DNA of 8,753 nt. It comes from Alphaproteobacteria bacterium. Lineage in GTDB: Bacteria; Pseudomonadota; Alphaproteobacteria; Rhodospirillales; Magnetospirillaceae. Where the stretch lies: the NCBI GenBank assembly GCA_015232485.1, contig JADFZP010000113.1, positions 1 to 8,753 on the forward strand. The letters are read 5' to 3'. Position 1 is the first letter of the stretch, and every line of letters begins with the position of its first letter. A program made the position numbers and the translations under genes. Positions 1 through 6,937 of the stretch are shown piece by piece. Under the pieces are notes generated by a model that had not been told where the DNA came from, made no database searches, and saw nothing but the letters and a program-made list of their open reading frames with translations.

Positions 1-1
1 G

Positions 2-1528
2 GCCTCGGCCAAGGCCAGCCTCGACGCGGCGCTCGCCGAAATTCCGCGCGTCCGCATCGAAACGCCGCATCTGCATGGCTCGCTGGCGCTGAAGGGCGGG
101 CGCATCGACGACCTCACCCTGGCCGGCTATCGCCAGGAGGCGGCGCCCACCAGCCCCGAGATCGTGCTGCTCTCGCCGCCCTCCGCGCCCGATCCCTATT
201 ACGCCGAGGTCGGCTGGGTGCCCGAGGGCGACGCCGTCAAGGTGCCCGGCCCCGACACGCTGTGGCAGGCCGAAGGCGGGCCGCTCACGCCCACCAGCCC
301 GGTCACCCTGCGCTGGGACAACGGCCAGGGATTGCGCTTCGTGCGCGTCGTCTCGGTCGATTCCGACTATATGTTCACCATCACGCAGCGGGTCGAGAAC
401 ACCGGCTCGGCGCCGGTCACGCTTTATCCGTACGCGCTGGTGTCGCGCACCGGCACGCCCAAGACCGAGGGCTTCTACATCCTGCACGAGGGGCCGCTGG
501 GCGTGCTCGACGGCACCCTGACGGAAATCAAGTACGACGGTCTGCGCGAGGAGCGGGTGCGCGAGAAGGCCACCACCGGCGGCTGGATCGGCATCACCGA
601 CAAGTACTGGCTGACCGCCGTGGTTCCCGACCAGACGTCCGAGGTCAAGGCGCGCTTCAGCCACCGCATGGTCGGCGACCGCGACAAGTACCAGACCGAC
701 CTGCTGGGCGGGGCGCGCGAGATCGCGCCGGGCGCCACGGCCGAGGCGACCAGCCACGTCTTCGCCGGCGCCAAGAAGGTCGCGTTGCTCGACGGGTACG
801 AAGAGAAGTTCGGCGTCAAGCGCTTCGACTTGGCGATCGACTTCGGTTGGTTCTACTTCCTGACCAAGCCGTTCTTCTACTTCCTGCAGTTCCTGAACAC
901 CGCGCTGGGCAATTTCGGGCTGGCCATCCTGGCCTTCACCGTGGCCATCAAGGCGGTGCTCTTCCCTCTCGCCAACAAGTCCTATCAGGCGATGAGCAAG
1001 ATGAAGAAGCTGCAGCCCGAGGTGCAAAAGCTGCAACAGCGCTTCGGCGAGGACAAGGCCCGGCTGAACCAGGAACTGATGGCGCTGTACAAGCGCGAGA
1101 AGGCCAACCCGGTGTCGGGCTGCCTGCCCGTCCTGGTGCAGATTCCCATCTTCTTCGCGCTGTACAAGGTGCTGTTCGTCACCATCGAGATGCGGCACGC
1201 GCCGTTCTACGGCTGGATCCATGACCTGTCGGCGCCCGACCCGACCACGGTGGCCAATCTGTTCGGCCTGATCCCGTGGACGCCGCCCGCCTTCCTGATG
1301 ATCGGCGTTTGGCCGCTGATCATGGGCGCGACCATGTTCCTGCAGCAGAAGCTGAACCCGCAGCCGACCGATCCGGTGCAGGCCAAGATGTTCTTGTTCC
1401 TGCCGATCGTCTTCACCTTCCTGCTGGCCAGCTTCCCGGCCGGTCTGGTGATCTACTGGGCCTGGAGCAACACGCTGTCGATCATTCAGCAGTGGGTGAT
1501 CATGCGCAAGATGGGGGTCAAGCCCTGA
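2..1528 (+). CDS. yidC: Membrane protein insertase YidC (Oxa1 family), 3' part
   Basis: YidC inserts and folds inner-membrane proteins, alone or with the Sec translocon. The frame is open from base 2 to a TGA at 1526–1528, giving 508 residues. Full-length Gram-negative YidC is about 550–580 residues, so the N-terminal signal anchor lies outside the window; the GTG at 164 is internal. Roughly the first 270 visible residues are the periplasmic P1 domain, with a typical LSPP..APDPYYAEVGWV segment. The conserved Oxa1-like insertase core follows: the amphipathic FGWFYFLTKPFFYFL region, a membrane segment with the intramembrane basic residue (AIKAVLFPLANKSYQAM), and a charged cytoplasmic coiled hairpin (KMKKLQPEVQKLQQRFGED). 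After these come GCLPVLVQIPIFFALYKVL and two more hydrophobic segments, ending in the basic tail MRKMGVKP. It is the first visible gene of a tight operon with engB and argB, as in many alphaproteobacteria. Identification is very secure. Confidence 0.97.
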   Translation, partial: ASAKASLDAALAEIPRVRIETPHLHGSLALKGGRIDDLTLAGYRQEAAPTSPEIVLLSPPSAPDPYYAEVGWVPEGDAVKVPGPDTLWQAEGGPLTPTSPVTLRWDNGQGLRFVRVVSVDSDYMFTITQRVENTGSAPVTLYPYALVSRTGTPKTEGFYILHEGPLGVLDGTLTEIKYDGLREERVREKATTGGWIGITDKYWLTAVVPDQTSEVKARFSHRMVGDRDKYQTDLLGGAREIAPGATAEATSHVFAGAKKVALLDGYEEKFGVKRFDLAIDFGWFYFLTKPFFYFLQFLNTALGNFGLAILAFTVAIKAVLFPLANKSYQAMSKMKKLQPEVQKLQQRFGEDKARLNQELMALYKREKANPVSGCLPVLVQIPIFFALYKVLFVTIEMRHAPFYGWIHDLSAPDPTTVANLFGLIPWTPPAFLMIGVWPLIMGATMFLQQKLNPQPTDPVQAKMFLFLPIVFTFLLASFPAGLVIYWAWSNTLSIIQQWVIMRKMGVKP

Positions 1529-2196
1529 CCGGCGAGATCCCGGACGACGAACAGGCGGCCCGTCTTGTCGAGGCGACGCGTCTCGAAGAGGGCCGCCTGC
1601 TGTTCGCCAAGGAGTGCACCTTTCTGCTCGGCGTGGCGCAACTCGACCAGTTGCCGCCCGGCAGCCTGCCCGAGGTCGCCTTCGCCGGCCGCTCGAACGT
1701 CGGCAAGTCCAGCCTGATCAACGCCTTGACCGGCCGCTTGACGCTGGCCCGCACCTCCAACACGCCGGGCCGCACCCAGCAGATCAACTTCTTCGACCTG
1801 GGCGGCCGATTGATGCTGATCGATCTGCCCGGCTACGGCTTCGCCCAGGCGCCCAAGCAGCAGGTCCGCCAATGGACGCGGCTGGTCGACGACTATCTGC
1901 GCGGCCGGGTCGATCTGCGCCGCGTCTGCCTGCTGATCGATTCGCGCCACGGGCTGAAGCCGCCCGATTTGACCGTCATGGCGATGCTCGACAAGGCGGC
2001 GGTGACCTATCAGATCGTGCTGACCAAGGCCGACAAGATCGGCGCCCAGGCGCTGGCCGATGTGCACGGCGCCACCCTCCTCCAGATCGCCAAGCGCACG
2101 GCGGCCCATCCCCTGGTGCTGGCCACCAGTTCGGAAAAGGGCGCCGGCATTCCCGAATTGAGGGCCGAACTGGCGGCTCTCGCCTCCTCCGCCTAG
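1492..2196 (+). CDS. engB: Ribosome biogenesis GTPase EngB/YihA (YsxC)
   Basis: A small TRAFAC-class GTPase needed for late assembly of the large ribosomal subunit, acting in the cytoplasm. All G motifs are present: G1 GRSNVGKSS (residues 66–74 from the start used here), the G2 threonine in TSNTPGRTQQINFF, G3 DLPGYGFA, G4 TKAD and a G5-like ATSSEKG near the end. The domain fills the protein, as is usual for the family (about 200 residues). The start is uncertain because there is no ATG in the right place. The GTG at 1492 gives 234 residues and a 37-base overlap with yidC, but lacks a good Shine-Dalgarno. A CTG at 1525 overlaps the yidC stop (CTGA), has GGGGG seven bases upstream, and gives the N-terminus LTGEIPDDEQAARL, which looks more like relatives I remember. 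Starts further in would cut into the conserved FAKECTFLLG segment. Function is secure; the start is not. Confidence 0.95.
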   Translation: MGDHAQDGGQALTGEIPDDEQAARLVEATRLEEGRLLFAKECTFLLGVAQLDQLPPGSLPEVAFAGRSNVGKSSLINALTGRLTLARTSNTPGRTQQINFFDLGGRLMLIDLPGYGFAQAPKQQVRQWTRLVDDYLRGRVDLRRVCLLIDSRHGLKPPDLTVMAMLDKAAVTYQIVLTKADKIGAQALADVHGATLLQIAKRTAAHPLVLATSSEKGAGIPELRAELAALASSA

Positions 2197-2199
2197 GAG
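2195..2199 (+). promoter_or_regulatory. Shine-Dalgarno of argB overlapping the engB stop
   Basis: AGGAG lies seven bases before the argB ATG at 2207 and overlaps the engB TAG stop (2194–2196). It fixes the argB start at 2207 rather than the in-frame ATG at 2219. It also implies that ribosomes finishing engB cover the argB initiation site, so the two are likely translationally coupled. Confidence 0.8.
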
Positions 2200-2206
2200 C
2201 CCCTCG

Positions 2207-3124
2207 ATGAGCAAGCCGATGAACGAAGACGATCGCGCCCAGCACCTGGAAAAAGCCAAGACGCTGTCCGAGGCGCTGCCCTATATGCGCAAGTTCTCGG
2301 ACGAGACCTTCGTGATCAAGTATGGCGGCCACGCCATGGGCGAAGAGGAACTGGCCACGCTGTTCGCGCGCGACATCGTGCTGATCAAGCAGGTCGGCAT
2401 CAATCCGGTGGTGGTGCATGGCGGCGGGCCGCAGATCGGCGACATGCTGAAGCGGCTGGACATCAAAAGCGCCTTCGAGGACGGCCTGCGGGTCACCGAC
2501 CAGGCCACCGTCGAGGTGGTCGAGATGGTCCTGTCGGGACGCATCAACAAGGAAATCGTCTCGGCGATCAACGCGGCCGGCGGCTTCGCGGTCGGCTTGT
2601 CGGGCAAGGACGGCCACCTGATCCGGGCGCGCAAGCTGCGCCGCACCCGCCGCGATCCCTCGTCCAACGTCGAGAGCATCGTCGATCTCGGCTTCGTCGG
2701 CGAGCCCTCGGAAATCACCCCACACATCCTCGACGTGTTCCGCGAGACCGACATCATTCCGGTGATCGCCCCGATCGGCATGGGCGCCTCGGGCGAGACC
2801 TACAACATCAACGCCGACACGGCGGCCGGCGCCCTGGCCGCCGCCGTCGAGGCGGTGCGCCTGTTGATGCTGACCGACGTCTCGGGCGTCAAGGACAAGC
2901 AGGGCAACCTGATCGCCGAAATGACCGCCTCGGAAGCCCGCGGCCTGATCCGCGACGGCACCATCAGCGGCGGCATGATCCCCAAGGTCGAAACCTGCCT
3001 CGACGCGGTGGACAACGGCGTCGAAGCCGCCGTCATCCTCGACGGCCGGGTTCCGCACGCGCTGTTGCTGGAAATCTTCACCCCGCACGGGGTGGGCACG
3101 CTGATTCGGCGCGACGGGGCTTGA
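2207..3124 (+). CDS. argB: Acetylglutamate kinase (arginine biosynthesis)
   Basis: Phosphorylates N-acetyl-L-glutamate with ATP, the second step of arginine biosynthesis, in the cytoplasm. The protein has 305 residues and belongs to the amino acid kinase family. Visible motifs are FVIKYGGHAMG (residues 35–45, phosphate-binding lysine), VVVHGGGPQIG (68–78, substrate loop), GLSGKDG (130–136), YNINADTAAGALA (199–211), MLTDVSGVKD (221–230, nucleotide site) and ISGGMIPKVETC (253–264). About 34 residues precede the first strand, including AKTLSEALPYMRKF. This N-terminal helix is found in the hexameric, arginine-inhibited kinases (Pseudomonas, Thermotoga) and is absent from the shorter arginine-insensitive E. 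coli enzyme. Feedback inhibition by arginine is therefore likely, though inferred. The ATG follows the engB stop by 10 bases with a good Shine-Dalgarno. The gene ends 13 bases from the convergent herA-like gene. Confidence 0.97.
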   Translation: MSKPMNEDDRAQHLEKAKTLSEALPYMRKFSDETFVIKYGGHAMGEEELATLFARDIVLIKQVGINPVVVHGGGPQIGDMLKRLDIKSAFEDGLRVTDQATVEVVEMVLSGRINKEIVSAINAAGGFAVGLSGKDGHLIRARKLRRTRRDPSSNVESIVDLGFVGEPSEITPHILDVFRETDIIPVIAPIGMGASGETYNINADTAAGALAAAVEAVRLLMLTDVSGVKDKQGNLIAEMTASEARGLIRDGTISGGMIPKVETCLDAVDNGVEAAVILDGRVPHALLLEIFTPHGVGTLIRRDGA

Positions 3125-3137
3125 TCCACGGTCAGCT

Positions 3138-4967
3138 TCACGGTTTCGGCGGACGTCCGCGGCTCTTCGGCATGCCGGCCTTCAATGCGGCGGCGGTCTT
3201 TGCAACTATTCCAACTGGCGTGGCTTTGACCACGGCTGCAGCCTTCTTGCGGTTAGCGTTGACCCTGGCGACAGAGTCCTCAACCACCTTGCGCGCCTCG
3301 GCCTTGGAGTCGGGCTTCCAGTTTTCCACTTTCTCAAAAAAGTCCTCGTCGCCGATCTCGGAGGCTAACAGGTCGTCGTCCATCCGGACACTTACCGGCA
3401 GCGGGAAACGGACAACCTGACCGCTAACGATACCCTGGCCGGGGCCAAAGCCGGGGATCATGCGGGCATCGGATTCGGTCAAGTTTTCCATGATAGCCCG
3501 CACGAAGGTCTGATCTTTGGGATTGACCAGCCGCAGTATCAGGAACGAGTTGCACTGAGAAATGATGGTCTCGTCTAGGCGGCTGGGCCGCTGCGAGATC
3601 AGCATCAGGCCAGTGCCGAATTTCCGTCCCTCGGTGATCATCCGGCGCACCACCCGCAGAGACACAGCATCCTGTGTGCCTTCTCGCGCGGAAGGAATGA
3701 ACGTGTGGGCTTCTTCAACTACGGTGAGGAATGGGGCGATGCGCTCGGTCAAGTTGGCTCGGAATTCGAACAGAGTTTCCAGAGTGATTGCAGCGATCGA
3801 GCACTGGGTGACATGGTCATAGCCACCGAGATATAGGACCGACACCTGTCCCGGTCGGATAATCTTCTCCGGTTGGCTAAATGGGTTGGGCAGCGGCTCG
3901 AACGCCAGTCCCTTCAACTTCGGGCTGCTTCGCATCGCTTCACTGGTCTTGCGCATGCCCGACAGCCGGTCACGGACGATGCGCAGCGATCGGCGGGTCG
4001 CATAGATGGTTGGAATCTGGCGTTTGTCGTTCTGGCTGGCAACGTCACTATCCGTTCGCAGGATAAGGCGTTCGATGTAATCGATGGCCGGCTCGCCTTC
4101 TTTCGCCGGCATGCTGTTGAACGCCGAGCGCAGATAGTCCGCCTGCGGCTCGCTGAGGCCATCCGTCATTTGGCCGATGATCTTTTCGATCAACCCCTCG
4201 CCGCCCTGCTGCATCAGCAAATCGGGATAAAACAGCCGAATATCGCAACCAGGAGCTTCTTCCTGCAATGTCTCGCGGCATTTCCACAGGCCGATATAGT
4301 CGCCATGGGGATCTAGGATCAGCAGGGGATAGCCGTGACCGATCAGTTCCCGGATGATGCGCCGCGCCGCCACGGTCTTGCCGCCGCCGGTCATCGCGAG
4401 GATGGCAAGATGACGGGCGACCAACCGCGGTGCCGACAATGTCACTTCCACATCGGTACGGGCGATCAGGCTACCGATTCGGACCGAGCGCTCGCTCTCG
4501 CGTCCGCCCATCAGAAGCTGGCGCACTGCCTCGGACGGGGGATGAAAAACGGTGGAAGCTGGCTTGACCGGATAAGTTAGCGGGAAAAGCGTCGACAGCC
4601 TGGTCTCAGCAGTGGCTCCCAGGATAAGGGCCTTGGCCTCCAACTGATCGCGGGTGCCGGACAGGACGGTATCTTCCAGTGACAGCCCCTCACTGGCGAT
4701 TTCCTGGGCCGCCTCGAACGGGAAGAACGGATTGAAACGCCGGATGTCGGTGATGCGCGCCCAGACGTAGATGCGGGTCTGCTCCCGGTACGAACCGTCG
4801 GGGACCTCCATGCCCAGCGCCACGATGTCGCCGACGCGGGCCTGGAACTGGCGAAGGATGAAGGTAAACTCTCCCGTGCCGGCATTGCCGACCACGGTGC
4901 CAACCGGGCGCCAGCCATCGGAGCCCCCGCCATCCATGCGCGTATCGTCGTCCACGTCAGTCCCCAT
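3138..4967 (-). CDS. herA: HerA-family hexameric ATPase / DNA translocase
   Basis: A FtsK–HerA superfamily P-loop ATPase of 609 residues. HerA relatives form hexameric rings that pump double-stranded DNA and usually work with a NurA nuclease, whose gene is directly upstream here. After an acidic, probably disordered start, residues about 20–90 form a HAS-barrel (VGTVVGNAGTGEFTFILR onward), the N-terminal beta-barrel typical of HerA. The ATPase core shows Walker A AMTGGGKT (191–198), with alanine where glycine is usual; Walker B LLILDPHGDY (215–224); a second acidic motif VVEEAHTFIP (416–425); and the sensor region GLMLISQRPSRLDETI with SQRP at 458–461. Residues about 550–609 are a Lys/Ala-rich tail ending in SRGRPPKP, an AT-hook-like core. 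The ATG at 4967 is chosen because AAGAAAGG lies about nine bases upstream and it falls 20 bases after the nurA stop. An upstream in-frame start at 5036 would overlap nurA by 49 bases. No terminator is visible before the convergent argB end. Confidence 0.92.
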   Translation of the reverse strand: MGTDVDDDTRMDGGGSDGWRPVGTVVGNAGTGEFTFILRQFQARVGDIVALGMEVPDGSYREQTRIYVWARITDIRRFNPFFPFEAAQEIASEGLSLEDTVLSGTRDQLEAKALILGATAETRLSTLFPLTYPVKPASTVFHPPSEAVRQLLMGGRESERSVRIGSLIARTDVEVTLSAPRLVARHLAILAMTGGGKTVAARRIIRELIGHGYPLLILDPHGDYIGLWKCRETLQEEAPGCDIRLFYPDLLMQQGGEGLIEKIIGQMTDGLSEPQADYLRSAFNSMPAKEGEPAIDYIERLILRTDSDVASQNDKRQIPTIYATRRSLRIVRDRLSGMRKTSEAMRSSPKLKGLAFEPLPNPFSQPEKIIRPGQVSVLYLGGYDHVTQCSIAAITLETLFEFRANLTERIAPFLTVVEEAHTFIPSAREGTQDAVSLRVVRRMITEGRKFGTGLMLISQRPSRLDETIISQCNSFLILRLVNPKDQTFVRAIMENLTESDARMIPGFGPGQGIVSGQVVRFPLPVSVRMDDDLLASEIGDEDFFEKVENWKPDSKAEARKVVEDSVARVNANRKKAAAVVKATPVGIVAKTAAALKAGMPKSRGRPPKP

Positions 4968-4987
4968 TCTCCCGCACCTTTCTTCTG

Positions 4988-6937
4988 TTACCTGAATACG
5001 CCCGGTCGCAGCAGCCATTCCCGCGCCGACCCGCACAGCATGCGGCGCAACGAGTCGAACAGTCGTGTATCGCCTTCGTCCAGGGCGCCCTTAAGGGCCA
5101 GAACGGCGGTTCGGGTGTTGACCGGGTGGCTCATCCAGTCGGGAATGCGGGCGAACTTGTCGACGATATCAAGGCCGACCGGGAACGCGTAATTCGGCAG
5201 CAGCAGTGCGCAGTGCATTACCAGGGTGGCCGTTTCCCGGAATCGTGCCACGTCCTTGTCGAACATCTCGATGCGGATTGGCGCGGCCCATTCGGTGGCT
5301 TGGAGATACGACACAGCAGGCTTGGGGTAATGGACGATGACGTCCTGCCAAGCCAAGGGAGCCTTGCGCATGAGGTTGCGGTCGATGGTGACCGGCAGCA
5401 GCGCCTCGCCCGGTTCTAGAACGCAACGGAACAGCAACGAATCAGTGATCCGCTGCCCCTCCATCTCATCGCTGCTGCCGGCGGGATCAAGGGCGCCGCG
5501 GAACCAATGCTTCCACAGGTCCGGCGGCATCGGCAGAAGATCGCGGATCGCGTGGTCCTCAAGGCTGTCGAGCACCGCCAAGCTGACCGTTGACGTCGTG
5601 CCTTCACGTTCCACCACGCCGCAGACCACGGCCGGTGATTGCTGCAGTGCCCGAAGCTGGCGCAGGTGGGTGCTGATGAAATTGCGATCACGGCCCATAA
5701 GCGATCCGGTGCCCGGAGGCAGCAGTTCGGCCAGAGCGGAGGTGGCGAAATCCGGGAAGCGGTTCCGGACAGTCCCATCCTTCATTACGTCAGTGTAGCG
5801 CGACACCGGATTAACCAGAGAGCCATGCAGCATCACCCAGGCGATATCGGGGTGCTCGCTGACCATGCGGACAGCCCCGGCCGCCTCGATGGAGATTCGG
5901 GCGGCGTCGCGCAGGGCACCGATATCGGGAAAGGTATCTTCGTAAACGCCGCTTTCGGTGTGAGAATACAGTTCGTCAATCAGCTGTTTGAGGACGGTGA
6001 AACGCTCCCGTGCCGGTCCCCGCGCTCCGGGCGTGACCACGTATCCGCCGACCCGGGCGGCAATGGGGGCAGACCCCAGCATGGACAGATTGGCCAACCC
6101 GCCATCGACAAAACCGATCGGGCGACCGGCAACCGTCTTCCACAGGGCGTGGTGATCTTTTTCGATGCGTACGATTCGCTTTGTCTCCAGCAAAACGTCA
6201 CGAAGCTGCGCGGCAAGTTGTTCTACCGTGTCCATGAAGCGAAGCTGAGCCGGAGCTGATAAATCGCCTGCCACCTTGAGCATGCGTTCCAGGATGTGCG
6301 GCTCGCGGAGCTTTTCCCGGATGGTTCGTTTGTGGCACGGCTGCTCTGCCACGGTTTTGCGGGGCATGGGCGGTACACTGCCCGGACACGGTGCCGTGTT
6401 GCCGTTGCTTGGAAAGCGCTGCGGCGAGATTGGAGGTGGCGGGCAATAGCGGACGATGGTCTCGAAGTTTGGCGTTCCCTCTTCGCAAATGGCCATGCTG
6501 GCAACGAGCGCCCTTTCGAGACATGACGCCAAGCCGGCATGCGTCAGAGGATCAACGGCCCGGGCAATGAAGGTTATAGTCACCGGATGGGAGCCATCAT
6601 TGCCGGCCGGCGAGCGGATTAGCATGAAATCCTTGCAGTCGAGCGCCGCGAAAGCGCTTCCCCGGATCTGGGTGCCCCCCAACCGCCAGTTCTTCTGGGA
6701 TTTGTTGAGCCGGCGTCTCTCCCGGATTTCCACGTCGCCAAACACACAGATGCAGTCCAGAATGGCTTCGCCGGCCTTGAACCGCTCTTGAGACAGCAGC
6801 CGGCGGGCAACAGTGGCATTGATGTTGATGGCCCGCTGCTTCCCGCGAAGACCAGCGCGATGGGCGGAGAAAAGACCAAGGTCGGATTCGGCCAGGGAGC
6901 GGACGATCACCAGTTCCCGAGGCTTACCGTCCTGCAT
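4988..6937 (-). CDS. nurA: NurA-family nuclease with an extra N-terminal domain
   Basis: A 649-residue protein whose C-terminal two thirds resemble the NurA domain, an RNase H-like Mn-dependent nuclease that partners HerA. Residues 1–165 form a separate domain I cannot name, containing SDLGLFSAHRAG, KQRAININ and QKNWRLGG. Residues about 166–200 are a proline-rich linker starting CPPPPISPQRFP. A helical stretch (about 203–265) precedes the NurA core. The core shows GFVDGGLANL with the catalytic-type Asp278, a likely conserved acid at Glu351, LHGSLVNPVSRY (370–381), VVCGVVEREGT, SYLQATEWAAPIRIE and the C-terminal YAFPVGLDIVDKFARIPDW (583–601). Archaeal NurA proteins are about 300–450 residues, so this one is long because of the added domain. 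The ATG shares its A with the methyltransferase TGA stop (TGATG), with GGAG seven bases upstream at 6945–6948. NurA assignment is from motifs plus the HerA neighbour; activity is inferred. Confidence 0.82.
   Translation of the reverse strand: MQDGKPRELVIVRSLAESDLGLFSAHRAGLRGKQRAININATVARRLLSQERFKAGEAILDCICVFGDVEIRERRRLNKSQKNWRLGGTQIRGSAFAALDCKDFMLIRSPAGNDGSHPVTITFIARAVDPLTHAGLASCLERALVASMAICEEGTPNFETIVRYCPPPPISPQRFPSNGNTAPCPGSVPPMPRKTVAEQPCHKRTIREKLREPHILERMLKVAGDLSAPAQLRFMDTVEQLAAQLRDVLLETKRIVRIEKDHHALWKTVAGRPIGFVDGGLANLSMLGSAPIAARVGGYVVTPGARGPARERFTVLKQLIDELYSHTESGVYEDTFPDIGALRDAARISIEAAGAVRMVSEHPDIAWVMLHGSLVNPVSRYTDVMKDGTVRNRFPDFATSALAELLPPGTGSLMGRDRNFISTHLRQLRALQQSPAVVCGVVEREGTTSTVSLAVLDSLEDHAIRDLLPMPPDLWKHWFRGALDPAGSSDEMEGQRITDSLLFRCVLEPGEALLPVTIDRNLMRKAPLAWQDVIVHYPKPAVSYLQATEWAAPIRIEMFDKDVARFRETATLVMHCALLLPNYAFPVGLDIVDKFARIPDWMSHPVNTRTAVLALKGALDEGDTRLFDSLRRMLCGSAREWLLRPGVFR

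Noticed and set aside
262..1224. Open frame overlapping yidC (+ strand, other frame)
   Set aside because: Arg/Ala/Gly/His-rich translation typical of a frame shift of GC-rich coding DNA; yidC is certain.
1976..3088. Long open frame antisense to engB/argB (– strand)
   Set aside because: It mirrors argB codons in GC-rich DNA, has low-complexity Asp/Gly/Ala-rich residues and no recognisable domain, while the + strand encodes clear EngB and ArgB.
3125..3137. Possible bidirectional terminator between argB and herA
   Set aside because: Only 13 bases lie between the stops, and I see no G/C hairpin followed by a T run on either strand.
5639..6259. Open frame antisense to nurA (+ strand)
   Set aside because: Shadow frame of the NurA-like gene, with no motifs and no supporting Shine-Dalgarno.
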